Assembly (NCBI RefSeq): GCF_017591435.1
Contig: NC_059283.1
Span: 6,703,012-6,767,011 of the forward strand
From: Portunus trituberculatus
Taxonomy: Eukaryota; Arthropoda; Malacostraca; Decapoda; Portunidae
DNA: 64,000 nt
Reading direction: 5' to 3'
In this document: positions 1-10,630 of the stretch, piece after piece
Layout of the letters: each line of letters starts with the position of its first letter
Position numbering within the stretch: position 1 is the first letter of the stretch
Made by a program: the position numbers and the translations under genes
Notes under the pieces: generated by a model
Database searches by the model: none
The model's input: the letters and a program-made list of their open reading frames with translations, nothing else
What the model was told of the DNA's origin: nothing

Positions 1-57
1 GTGTGGAGCCCTCGCACGCATAGGCCGTCCTGTACCGCGGCCGCTCTGGAGGAAGAT

Positions 58-1100
58 TGGTGACGTTAGTGGTGCGTGTGATGATGATGGGAGATTCATA
101 TATAGGTATAGTAAAGGAGATTTGCAATCATGACATAAGAAAAATATTGTTAGTTGTGGTCTATATTAGGTTAGATGTGGTCATGTTAGGTTAGGTTAGG
201 TTAGGTTACGTTATATTAAGCTCTTCAGTACCATGACATATTTTCCTATTCGTTCTGGTTACTATTTGGTGATATACAGCTACAGAAACTCATACAGAGA
301 TTAAAATAGTAAAGACTGCGGCCATTAATCTTCTGACCTCCACAGACTCTTCTTAACGTCAATAAAATCGTCTAATCATACCCAAAACCAAGGTAGAAAT
401 GCGTTCCAGTACTGAAGAGGTTAAGCTTCTTTCATGACAGTCGACAACAGATGGCATTAGTAGTGGTTTGTATTAAGATTGTATTTAGGTTTGTGAGTTG
501 TAAATGAATAGCGTTAATGACGTTGGTGGTGAGTGATGGTGATAGGAGATTCATGGGTGGTAATGGAGGTTTGCGTTCATGACAGAAGAAAATAGTGTTA
601 GTTGTGGTCTGTATTATGTTAGGTCAGGTCAGGTTTATATACGATAAGTTTAGTTTCGTGAGAGGGGAAAACAGAAAACATAATTGTGGTCACGTTAGGT
701 TAAGTTATGTTAAGTCTAAGTTTAATAGAGTCGTAAAACATTTAGCCTTAGCAGAGGTGTACGTAAGATTTCCTTAGTTTGGGTTTAGGTTCGTGAATCG
801 AAAACAGATGGCGTTAATAATGATTCTTGTTGGTGAAAAATCCAAAATAGGAGTCAGCATCAGTTTGTGTTGATAAGAGGATCTACAACAGAAGACAATA
901 GTAGAAAATGGTGAGAAAATACAAAACAGATGACGTTAGTAGCAGTTTGCGTTGATAAGAGAAATTCAAACACGTGGCGCTAATATTTGTGTTAACGATG
1001 AAATTTCCACAAAGATGTCTGTGTTAATGGCTTGAATTGATGTGAGTCCAAGATAGATGGCGCTAGTGGTTTGCCTGTATTGATGAGAGAATCTTAAATA
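58..1100. repeat. Degenerate tandem/dispersed array with GATGGCGTTA core
   Basis: Related segments recur with a core like GATGGCGTTAGTAGTGGTTT followed by TTGATRAGAGAATTC. Copies or partial copies begin near 61, 450, 517, 804, 860, 926, 972 and 1053. The segment at 62-175 aligns over more than 100 bases with 519-620 (shared TGTTAGTTGTGGTCT and GGAGATTCAT). Spacing is irregular (46 to 457 bp), so this looks like an old, rearranged array. No coding potential is evident. The boundaries are approximate. Confidence 0.6.
186..205 (+). repeat. Interstitial (TTAGG)4 telomere-type repeat
   Basis: Four perfect TTAGG units are followed by one TTACG variant. A looser TTAGGTTAGA lies just upstream at about 167, and GTTAGGTTAAG-type variants recur near 692. 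TTAGG is the canonical telomere unit of most arthropods. Here it is short and embedded in a degenerate array, so it is an internal tract and not a chromosome end. Confidence 0.8.
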
Positions 1101-1104
1101 CAAA

Positions 1105-1611
1105 GAGATGCACATAAATACATAGGAAATACAAATATATACTGGAGATACTGTACTTATTGAGAGAGCAGGAGTTGTCTCGTATAAATTAACAGGACTA
1201 TTTGCAGTCTGCTGATTTTCTGATGTTTTTGCGTTCTAATCAAGGAGGACGAGTGAAAATTAAGAAGTACATGAAGGAAACCACTGATAAATTTCGAGAT
1301 ACGTATTAGCATGAATATTTTTAACGCTGTGGTATAATAAACACAAAGAATCACACGGGAAGAATACAGACCCACAATATCTCAGGATTCGTCTAACAGA
1401 ATCTTCACACCTACATAAAAATAAATACTAAAGGAATATCAACAGAAATACACAGGATTGCATACTCTTATGTAGAACAGATATCAGAAATTCTTGGGGT
1501 GCGAAGCAAAGGTAGAAACAGAGATGTTAGAAAAGAAGCTGGACAGGGGAAGGGGAGTGTGTCTGGTTGACAGAGAAAGAAGGGAAGAGATGACGATCTG
1601 ATGCAGGTGTT
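1105..1611. other. Single-copy AT-rich stretch, no feature seen
   Basis: Ordinary AT-rich sequence ending in a purine-rich approach to the GGA array. No long non-repetitive frame, RNA-like fold or internal repeat was recognised. Confidence 0.5.
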
Positions 1612-1664
1612 GGAGGAGGAGGAGGAGGAGGAGGAGGAGGAGGAGGAGGAGGAGGAGGAGGAGG
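1612..1664 (+). repeat. (GGA)n microsatellite
   Basis: About 17 GGA units, nearly perfect. Confidence 0.97.
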
Positions 1665-1743
1665 CATTGGTTTTGCAGGAGAGGAACTTCAGGAATATCT
1701 ACTGCAGGAGTTAAATCGAGTATCTGATGTTGAAGATGAGCGC

Positions 1744-1746
<3 letters not shown>

Positions 1747-1824
<78 letters not shown>
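1747..1824 (+). repeat. (TG)n microsatellite
   Basis: Perfect TG array of about 39 units. It produces a spurious valine-cysteine open frame. Confidence 0.98.
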
Positions 1825-1825
<1 letters not shown>

Positions 1826-2728
1826 AGGAGCAGGGGCGCGAGGAATCTCTGGCAGGAAAGGTTAAAGTGTCAGGGAAGAGACTCTGTAAAAGCTGAAAAA
1901 AAGTTTATTAGGGTGGAGTGGTGAGTGAAGGTATGGACGATACAAAGGAGGAGGAGGAGGAGGCGGAGGGGAAGACCTTTAGGGAGGAGATCCATATGCT
2001 TAAAAAAGGCGAAGTAAAAAAGGGCCATCACAGCGACGTCGATAAACAGCACGAAAACAATTTCAAAGCGACGGTCTAATAAACTTTTTCCGCGGAATAA
2101 AGTATTGCCCGGCCGACAGCAGGCGCCGAGCTCAACATAAACAGGGAGGAGACCATAAAACCAAGACACACGCCCACAATACCTCACCCACAAACAAATG
2201 CAAAGCGTCCCATCAGCCCGCCACCAATAACATTCCCTCTCCCCCCACTCCCTCTCTCTCCCCTCCACGCCGCGTCCATCCTCTCAATAAAGCCCATCGG
2301 TCAGTAACGCCCGTACAGCAGCCGTGTCTCCCGCCGCCTTTGGCCGTCACACGCGCTCGTCTCAAGCGAATCTTATCTGCCATACCTTCTCAGATTGCCG
2401 CCAAAATACGTCCCGGGGATGATACCAACACCAGCCAACTTGTCGGGAGTTGGAGCATTTTTTGGGACGCGAGGTGGTTTATAAGGGCGGATGTTTTCGT
2501 GTTTTCCAAGGGCGGCAGGGACGAGGCAGGGACAGGAGGGGATGACCGACAGATTGACAACTCGCGGTTAAATATGAGAGGAGTTGCATCCAAGTTGTCA
2601 TGGCGAGACAAGACTCGGGATTGTTTGTGTGATAATTATGCTTTGGCTTTCCTTTCCAGCTTGACGTTACGGATGCCGGTGCGGACAGCATTGAGATGCG
2701 GGAGGCCAGTCAGCTGACACGGCCTGAC

Positions 2729-2730
<2 letters not shown>

Positions 2731-2760
<30 letters not shown>
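2731..2760 (+). repeat. (AGC)n microsatellite
   Basis: Ten AGC units. No credible polyglutamine or polyserine exon surrounds it. Confidence 0.95.
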
Positions 2761-2762
<2 letters not shown>

Positions 2763-4026
2763 TCAGTAGGTTGTTGAACTAGGAAGGCAAGTCCCTCCCC
2801 ACTCCCCTCCTTCTCCTCTTTGCTTCCCCCCACGTACCCTCTCTTCTTCCTCCCCCCATTCTTGGTGCCTTCTCTCCTCCTTCCCCTCTCCCCCACCACA
2901 CCCTCCCTCGCATTTCCCTGCACGAAAAATCAACATAGAAACACGACTCTCAGCGCTGGCGTGCAACACCCAGCAACAAATTACTTTTATTATAGCTTGG
3001 GAAAAATGAGTCAAGTTTTGTGGGGTGTCGGCGAGGGTGGAATGAGCGACGGCGACGCGGCGGTGGCTGTGGCGAAGGTAGCGGCGGCGGCAGCGGCGGC
3101 TGAGACGAGGCTGCGCGGCACAACAAATGACGTTCGTTTGGCGCATCGCATCCCACAAACCTCCCGACACGCCATTACTGATGCCTCCGCCACGCCACTC
3201 ACTGCAAATATTAATGAACTTCTAAATCAAAGGCCGCAGAACATGTGTCGCGGAACAAAACAATGCAGCGAGGTGCCATTAAGGCGGCGGGCGGGAATAT
3301 TTCATCCCAGAGGCACGGCGGGACCAAACGTGTGCGAGTTAACACCAGACCAATGGCGACCCGGGCCTGATTAATCGAAAAATTCCACAATGTTCAAACT
3401 CAGTGTGGCGGACGGGCGGTGGAGAAGTGGCCGGCCGCCCCGCGCCTCGCCGCACCCTGAACGATAGAATAAGGATTAGAGCGTAGTGTTGGAGGTGCCG
3501 GCTCCCTCATAGATCATCTCCAGGTGAATATGTTGTAATTATTGCCTTCAGCTGCGCCTTGATGGTTGCGCGCGCTCTTGCCATCGCCAGGTCATTGTTT
3601 TTGTCTCCAAGAAACGTCAGGCGGACTGGCGCGTCAGAGCAGCGTCTCCTTTCCCTCCGCCAGTCTCCTGCCCCTCCCTGGAAGCCTCCTGACCCGCAAA
3701 CTCACACGGAAAACGGGGAAATAAAACCGTGTAAAATTCAATATTCAAGCTCCCAATCTTGCCGGCGTCAGATTCAAGAGATAGGTTTTTATTTATGCCT
3801 GCCTTGGAGAGATTAATTCCTGCACACGAGGCATCAGAGCCCAGCATCAGTGTAGCCAACTTGCCGCCGCTCGCCCTCTCCCTCCTGACACTGTTGCCAC
3901 GTCCCGCTGCAGTGCTACCTCACGCCTGCATTACACTACACTCCCCCTGCAGCGCCTCCAAGTTACTAAGTTTATCAATAGCACCGCCGCTACTACCAAC
4001 GCCACTAACAATAATGCCGCTCCGCC

Positions 4027-4066
4027 CAGGTGAGAAGCAGGTATGTGCGTCAGGTAGTACAGGTAG
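4027..4066 (+). promoter_or_regulatory. Cluster of CAGGTR motifs including two CAGGTAG
   Basis: Within 40 bp there are CAGGTG (4027), CAGGTA (4038), CAGGTAG (4051) and CAGGTAG (4060). CAGGTAG is the established Zelda/TAGteam site of early insect embryos. Whether a decapod uses it the same way is inference. Chance clustering cannot be excluded. Confidence 0.25.
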
Positions 4067-4530
4067 ACGCAAACACCTTCAGGACCAGCCATATAGAGGT
4101 GAAATTATCCACCTCCAAATTTTTCAACGTGATAGACCGCCATTGCTATAAAAATGAGGACACTTATCTTCAAGTCTCCTCTCAACATGATTTCTTTATA
4201 TTGTTTTTCCCTTTAGGAAGCAGACAATATTACGTGTTGTGGTTGTGTCAGCGGTAAATAAGGAAGCTAAGTGAAGTCGCTCCTGCTGTTACCTGACGAA
4301 GGACTACCTGAGGGCGGACAGTAGCACAGCATACCCCCCCACTTCCCTGCCTCTTCCTCCATTCCCCCCTCTATCTTCCCTCTCCCTGTCCAGGATCAGC
4401 AGTGAGGCGGCGGGTCTGACTTTGCACTGTTAACACATACTGACAAAAGGCTGAGTGTTAGACGCGCTTACTTTCCACCACTGTGACTTCATGAATATCT
4501 AAACCCCTTAAACAGGTGCGGAAGAATAGA

Positions 4531-4532
<2 letters not shown>

Positions 4533-4599
<67 letters not shown>
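4533..4599 (+). repeat. (AC)n microsatellite
   Basis: Perfect AC array of about 33 units, followed by AAGCTT. Confidence 0.98.
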
Positions 4600-4600
<1 letters not shown>

Positions 4601-5018
4601 GCTTATTCTTGAATATATGTATTCAGGTGTGTTTTTGTTAATGAACGGTGTGTTTCTCGGTGACTTTCGCCGTAATAACATATCCAAGGTACGAAAATAT
4701 GAGGTGTTTATCTCTTACAGCGTTCATAATGCATTAAGCACGTTACGACTATTTACCCTAAAAAGGCTAGCCCGGATTAATAAGGCTGGGGAATAATAAA
4801 AGGCAAACATTTATTCTTACAACCAGTGATCCTTTGTATTTAAATATTTGGTGGATGGAGAGAGCGGAGAGACGGAAGGAGAGACGGGGAGAGGGAAGGA
4901 AGGAGAGGATGAGAGGGAATGTTATGAAAGTACCGAGGATGTTACGAAAGGTAGATGAGGTGAGACTTTTTTCCTTCTCTTTACATTTTTCTTCTCCCAT
5001 TCATGCCTTGCAGTGAAT

Positions 5019-5021
<3 letters not shown>
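4600..5021. other. Single-copy stretch, nothing recognised
   Basis: AT-rich to 4850, then a purine-rich run of GGAGAGA-type sequence to about 4920 that leads towards the GA array. Confidence 0.5.

Positions 5022-5079
<58 letters not shown>
5022..5079 (+). repeat. (GA)n microsatellite
   Basis: Perfect GA array of about 29 units, followed by GGTGGGAGG. Confidence 0.98.
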
Positions 5080-5084
<5 letters not shown>

Positions 5085-5228
5085 AGGTGGGAGAAAGAGG
5101 TCTGTCTGGGATGGGAGGAAGGGAGGTTATGGTGGCAGGAGGAATGGAAGACGCTATCACCATCTCACCAGCAACTACCATGGTGTGTGCGTGCGGCGGA
5201 GGAGCAACCCGAGGCCGTATCTCCCTCA

Positions 5229-5284
<56 letters not shown>
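5229..5284 (+). repeat. (CA)n microsatellite
   Basis: Perfect CA array of about 28 units. Confidence 0.98.
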
Positions 5285-5287
<3 letters not shown>

Positions 5288-6262
5288 CAGGTCACCGGGA
5301 GCCGCTTCACACCCAGTGCAGGATCGGAAGAAAGAATCATCACAATAGGACATGACGGAGAGACGAAGGCTTAAAGGAGCTCGGGAGTGAAGGAGGGAAG
5401 GAGGAAGCATTGGGGGCTGCCTTAACTAAACCCTCAAACACGACTCGATTCAATCCGGCTCAAGGAACACGCTGAAGACACAAAGCCGGACTCCGCGCTA
5501 TTAAATTATCCTTCAAGATACCGATGTTACCAATTGCTGAATGATTTAAACCCCTTAATAAGAGAACCAAGGCTGGCTTGCCCCTGGGATCTCAACCTCC
5601 CACCACTGTTGCCAACCTGGTGTGCCCGTGTAGCAGTGTTGGCAACCACGTCCTCGCTCACCGGGATGCACCAAATGTTACGCCTCTTCCCCGCCCTCCC
5701 TTGTCGGCACAGGAACATATCAGATAAAAATTAAGATAAATAAATAAAACCACATGAAGAAGTGGGCGGATGGGAGCTACTTTTGGCCTGGATTCGCGAG
5801 CAGGCCACGAGCAGGTTGGGCAGGGGGCAGGGCAGGTCAGGAAGGCAGGGCATCAGCAGTCACTCAGCCTACACCAGCATCACATCACACAGAGCAGAAC
5901 CTGTGACTCAAAACCTTTATAATGTTCCAGCCAGCCCTCTTAAGCACCCTTAACTTCCATAATACACTTTTTCATCCTTTCCCCTTCCTTTCTACCTCTT
6001 CTACTTCGCTTCTCATACTCCGCATCCCCCCTCTCCGCCTCCTGCTCCTCCTCCGCAAGGTAATATCCAGCAATAAGCGGCCAACCATCAATACCTGACA
6101 AAGGGAGAGCCACGGTGGACGACAATCAGAAGCGCCTGTTCCCTCAGTCACCCTCGCTACCACTTGCCGCCCCAAATTACTATCTTATTGGCCCCTTAAC
6201 TGTTCCTGATTAAATGAAACCCGCTGAGGTGTGGCCGTAGGGAGGAAAGAGGAAGACGGACG

Positions 6263-6268
<6 letters not shown>
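5285..6268. other. Single-copy stretch with a 9-bp inverted repeat
   Basis: Mixed composition without microsatellites. GTTGCCAAC at 5608-5616 and its perfect reverse complement GTTGGCAAC at 5638-5646 flank a 21-nt spacer. No exon-like frame was recognised. Confidence 0.45.

Positions 6269-6326
<58 letters not shown>
6269..6326 (+). repeat. (GA)n microsatellite
   Basis: Perfect GA array. It forms an inverted pair with the TC array at 6399, which lies 72 nt downstream. Confidence 0.98.
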
Positions 6327-6328
<2 letters not shown>

Positions 6329-6395
6329 TCAGATGCGTGCATGTTGATTTTGCTTTGTAGTGTCGTAGTACAAATATCTTTACAAAAGTACTGCT

Positions 6396-6398
<3 letters not shown>

Positions 6399-6430
<32 letters not shown>
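6399..6430 (+). repeat. (TC)n microsatellite
   Basis: Sixteen TC units. Complementary to the upstream GA array, so the two arms could pair in single-stranded DNA or RNA. Confidence 0.97.
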
Positions 6431-6431
<1 letters not shown>

Positions 6432-7947
6432 ATAAATGCACCAATTCAGCGATATTAGACCAGGGCAGCCGCAGATCATGTTTCCCGGATATTATATGCT
6501 AGCAGAGACCTTTTGATGATGTTATTGGTTTCCACAAAGGAGGAAGCAGAGACCGAACCAGGAAGGACAAGCAGAAACAAGACAAGAAATAAACGGGTGT
6601 ACAAGAAAGCTGAGAAATAAGAAGAAGAATAAGGTAAGGAAAGACCAAGGCATTAAGCTCATTTGTATACGAAAGCGAACATCACCTGCTACACTTCTAA
6701 TCAACAGGTAAATATCTAGTTTTCGGTCACCTGAAAGTTTGGAGAAGGTAGAGGAAGGAAGGAAGAAAACGGTAGAGGAAGAATAACAGCGACGGAAAGT
6801 AGTTATATAAGAAAATGATCATCTATAAATTGTAATGAACAGCTACAAATTAGGTGTCATTTTACTCGCAAAATCTGAAAAAAATAAACCAAAACAGTGA
6901 AAGTAGAGAAAAGAGGACTAAGGCTTGTATTCTCAAACACTTTTAAGCTTCACCTCCACTATTTCAAAAGGCTTTATTTGAATTGGCAGTAGTTTTCAAG
7001 GTGTTTTTACGATTCTAAAGGCAGAGTGACAAAATTTCTACATTGTCAACTGGGAGAAACACTCTTGTAAACCTCGCTAATCATCTCTGTGGCCTTGAAA
7101 AATAGTCGTGGCGAGAGAACAAAAAACACTAACAAAGACACAAACCACATTTATACACGAGAAGGGACCCCATCCTCAACTCTCCCAATCAACAGGTAAA
7201 AGATAAAACGAACAGACCCCTATTCACTCATACCATCACCTGAACATTATAGAACACAGGTGACCTTATGAGACTGTTCCTACTGCGCTCTGTGGTTCCC
7301 GACCCTCCCTTTGTCTCGCCTGCTGTGGTGGGGAGCTGGCTGGAAGAGGAGTGAGGGGTGTGGGGGGGTGGGCATCTCCCTGCTCATTACCTCCCGCCCG
7401 CTATTGAAATTATTACACCTGGCCGTCTGTTATTAGGCAGCAAGCGTATCTGATGGGAACCTCAGCGCGGGGTGAATGGGCGGAGAAGGGCGGCTAGGAG
7501 AGATGGAGATACACAGTGAGATAAAGATGGAAGGGAGATAGCGATGATAAGACGGATGAACGGAAAGCGAGTTAGATATGCGCTACGAGAATAGTAAAGA
7601 GATAAGAGAGGAAAAAAGTGAAGTGATATGAAACGTACGGTAAAATATGAGAGAGGAGGTTAAAAAGAGTATAAAGAGCGAAACGAAACGACGATAAACG
7701 TGGGAAATAACAATAAGAGTCTGCAAAAACAAATGCAATATTTTCTCCACTGATACGAACAGTAGAGATAAAAGCAAAAATAGATAAAACTCGGACAAAA
7801 AGGGAGAAAGATACAAAGGCGGATAATAAAATAACCACAAATTCCATTAACAAATAACAGGGTGGAGAAGAGGAAGCAAAAAGAAATAAATGAGTAAATA
7901 ACGAAATTGAAAGAGATAAATCCATAAACGGAAAAGAGAAGAAGCAA

Positions 7948-7950
<3 letters not shown>
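6431..7950. other. Long single-copy stretch, possible dispersed repeat at 6920-7130
   Basis: AT-rich with purine bias after about 7500. The part at about 6925-7130, beginning TTGTATTCTCAAACACTT, has a texture that reminded me of interspersed repeats in crab sequences, but no second copy is present here. 7260-7480 is locally GC-rich. No exon was recognised. Confidence 0.35.

Positions 7951-8013
<63 letters not shown>
7951..8013 (+). repeat. (AG)n microsatellite
   Basis: Perfect AG array of about 31 units. Only 19 nt separate it from a TC array, giving a potential long hairpin. Confidence 0.98.
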
Positions 8014-8016
<3 letters not shown>

Positions 8017-8029
8017 AAAAAAACATACA

Positions 8030-8032
<3 letters not shown>

Positions 8033-8070
<38 letters not shown>
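8033..8070 (+). repeat. (TC)n microsatellite
   Basis: Nineteen TC units. Second arm of the inverted pair with 7951-8013. Confidence 0.97.
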
Positions 8071-8072
<2 letters not shown>

Positions 8073-8129
8073 GTATAATTAGCGTAAAGTGATAGGCCTA
8101 CAGTGGTGTTAGATTTCTTGAGCCAAAAC

Positions 8130-8480
8130 TTAATCATGGTGATGAGCTGATGGTGATGGCGGCGGTGGTGATGTGGTGTCTTCAGAGCCTCTAGAATAGC
8201 TCGCTAATTGGTAAGGCAATTAAGTCGTAATGATGATGACGATGGTAGTGGTGGTGGTGATGTCATGGTAACTTGATAAAAAATACATGAATGAAAATGT
8301 TGATGCTAGAAATGATGATGATTGTGATAGTGGTAATGATGATAGGAAAGAATGATGACGTGATGAAAATGAATGGAAAGAAGGGAAAAAAGGCAATTTG
8401 ATGATGACAATGAGGAAAATGACGCTGATAGAGATAACAATGATGATATGATACTAAAATAACACCACTAATGAAGAAAA
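8130..8480 (+). repeat. Imperfect GATGAT / GTGGTGATG-rich tract
   Basis: Interrupted GAT and GTGGTGATG units recur through the stretch (for example 8145-8175, 8230-8265, 8310-8345, 8400-8450). It looks like a decayed trinucleotide array with no reading-frame constraint. Confidence 0.6.
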
Positions 8481-8672
8481 TGACGACGAAGAACAATGAC
8501 AATCGAAGTAATAAGAGAAGCATAATGAACACACACACAAACACACGCATATACTCTTTCCACCCTCGGTCTCTCAACATTTTAATAACCGCATACCATT
8601 AAAGAACAAAACAAGAACAATATAAATAATTACTTCATTTGCATAATAGCTATTAGGCGGCATAGGTCTCGG

Positions 8673-8694
8673 GGCCCCCATTACCTAAGGGGCC
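8673..8694. other. GC-rich hairpin GGCCCC/GGGGCC
   Basis: Perfect 6-bp inverted repeat with a 10-nt loop (CATTACCTAA) in a small GC-rich island at about 8650-8720. Function unknown. Confidence 0.35.
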
Positions 8695-8770
8695 GAAGCG
8701 AACTTGTCTCCTCTAATGGGTATTTAATGGAGAGGCAAATTGTCATCTCTGAGAGAGGGTGAAGGAGTGG

Positions 8771-8771
<1 letters not shown>

Positions 8772-8866
<95 letters not shown>
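8772..8866 (+). repeat. (GA)n microsatellite
   Basis: Perfect GA array of about 47 units. Confidence 0.98.
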
Positions 8867-8869
<3 letters not shown>

Positions 8870-8929
8870 GTGTGGTGTAATAAATGGGAAAAGAAAATAG
8901 GAAAAGGGAATTCAAAATCGAAATACTGG

Positions 8930-8978
8930 AAGAAGAAGAAGAAGAAGAAGAAGAAGAAGAAGAAGAAGAAGAAGAAGA
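8930..8978 (+). repeat. (GAA)n microsatellite
   Basis: About 16 GAA units, 64 nt downstream of the GA array. Confidence 0.96.
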
Positions 8979-9028
8979 CAGAAATACGTTTAGAAACAGA
9001 AGCAAAAACATAAAAACTCAAACACAAA

Positions 9029-9080
9029 AATAATAGTAATAATAATAATAATAATAGTAATAGCAACAATAATAATAAAA
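9029..9080 (+). repeat. Imperfect (AAT)n tract
   Basis: AAT units interrupted by AGT and ACA. Confidence 0.8.
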
Positions 9081-9485
9081 ACACGAGCAGTACACAAAAC
9101 CAACATTAATCTTAGCGACACGATAAGAAGTAATCAGGAGTCACAGAGATGAAACAAGGACTGGAAAGACCCATTAGCTAATTACTCCTAGTCTACTAAT
9201 GGAGGTCACCAGTCATTACCTCTTGGCATTAACTTTCCCTCCAGTCCACAATTTAAAGGCTCAGATAAAGGAGAAAGTCTTGTACCTAGGAATCTCACCA
9301 TTTTCCTCCCATTTTCTTGTTTTATTTCCCTTTTATAATATTTTCCTCCTCTATTTTTTGGTCACATTTGTGTTTTTGTTCGATGCTTCAATGTTTAAGT
9401 TTGTGAGTTTTTTTTTTAATTGCAATATTTATTTCTTTCTATAATTTTTCTGCTTTTTTATAGTTTCAAGTTACGTTCGGTGTTT

Positions 9486-9487
<2 letters not shown>
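9081..9487. other. Single-copy stretch, T-rich in its second half
   Basis: From about 9300 the plus strand becomes pyrimidine-rich up to the TG array. No gene signal. Confidence 0.5.

Positions 9488-9559
<72 letters not shown>
9488..9559 (+). repeat. (TG)n microsatellite
   Basis: Perfect TG array of about 36 units. The complementary CA array lies about 410 bp downstream. Confidence 0.98.
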
Positions 9560-9563
<4 letters not shown>

Positions 9564-9599
9564 AAGCTTTCGCAAAATGTCCACTGTGATTTGAAAAGG

Positions 9600-9735
9600 C
9601 GTGTACGTATTGATTCGTGTGACCAGTGACTGCTCATCTGTGTACGTAAAACTATGTACGTAAGAAAGAATGTATGTGAAAAAACCTGCCTGTGTACATA
9701 TGTGGATAAGCATGTACGTAAAAATGTAATGGGTG
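9600..9735 (+). repeat. Degenerate TGTACGTA-type minisatellite
   Basis: Loose repeats like TGTGTACGTAAAAATGTATG. The palindrome TACGTA occurs at 9604, 9643, 9657 and 9715, and again at 10178. Unit length is about 20 bp and poorly conserved. Confidence 0.45.
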
Positions 9736-9969
9736 TGTTGGTGTGAATGGTTTTTAATACGAGATGTACACACACACATCTCTCTCTCTCTCTCTCTCGT
9801 CAGTGGGTAGAAAAAAAATTCCCACGACTCACTGTTGACACATGCGCCTTGACTCCACCTCCCCTTCCTCCCTCCCCACTGGCTCTCCCCCACCTACACC
9901 AGACACACCTACACACCCACCCACCTCCCCACACTTACATACCAGCACGCAAACGCCGTCTCACCATCG

Positions 9970-9971
<2 letters not shown>

Positions 9972-10036
<65 letters not shown>
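9972..10036 (+). repeat. (CA)n microsatellite
   Basis: Perfect CA array of about 32 units. A short TC run lies upstream at 9779-9798. Confidence 0.98.
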
Positions 10037-10630
10037 CACTTCTACATTTACAAAAACAGTTAATGAAAGTCTGATAATTATAACTCATTCTAGAACTATT
10101 TATTATTATCATTACCAAAGTAAGATATTGATGGGATTTAACAGTATACATGGAAACTGATGGGCGGTTTATGTATGTACGTATGTGTTAAGTGCATACG
10201 AAATTCTGGTGTGTACGTGTTGGGGATGTGTACATAATGTGTAGTATAAAAGGTCATACATGTGTGAGGTCAGGAAGGTCAGGCAGTCGGTCATTCACCC
10301 TCCACTCAGTCACATGCCCAAGGAAGACTTTAATTTTTTTGTCTTTTATTGTGTTTTGATTGATTCTGTACAGTTTTCTAGAGTGGCTGGTTGTTTTCCT
10401 GAATGGTTAATGCTTATGTCTGTTTTCTTTAGTGACTTTTCATAACTGACTACTCTTAACTCTCTTTTTATTAATTTCCAGGCTGAATCTGAATGTTCTC
10501 TTGACTCTTCTGACTTTTCCATGACTGACTTGACTACTTTCTTGATACAATTCTGAGTTTACACCTTAATTTCCTCCTCTCACAGACAAGTCATACGGAG
10601 AATAATAACAACTTTCTTAACAATAAATTT
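10037..10630. other. Single-copy stretch, nothing firm
   Basis: Contains TATAAAAGG at 10245 without a matching arthropod initiator at the right distance, so I do not call a promoter. From 10320 on it is T-rich. Confidence 0.45.

Larger units (their letters stand above)
1825..4532. other. GC/CpG-richer single-copy block
   Basis: This block is clearly richer in G, C and CpG than its surroundings, especially 2040-2140, 2270-2420, 3020-3480 and 3540-4050. It contains one short AGC array and no other microsatellite. A 125-codon open frame at 2340-2717 (+) has non-repetitive composition but overlaps two open minus frames and resembles nothing known to me, so I do not call it a gene. A regulatory or conserved non-coding role is possible but only inferred. 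Confidence 0.4.

Noticed and set aside
2340..2717. 125-codon plus-strand frame with ordinary composition
   Set aside because: Overlaps two open minus frames in GC-rich DNA, shows no recognisable domain and has no splice or promoter support. Chance is the simplest explanation.
2731..2760. Polyglutamine or polyserine exon from the AGC array
   Set aside because: Flanking frames are closed or incoherent and no exon boundaries are recognisable.
9488..10036. Transposon with inverted terminal repeats (TG array and CA array as ends)
   Set aside because: The complementary ends are only dinucleotide arrays. No target duplication or internal transposase was seen.
10245..10253. TATA-box promoter
   Set aside because: TATAAAAGG without a TCAGT-type initiator 25-31 nt downstream. 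The same applies at 42200 and 44089.
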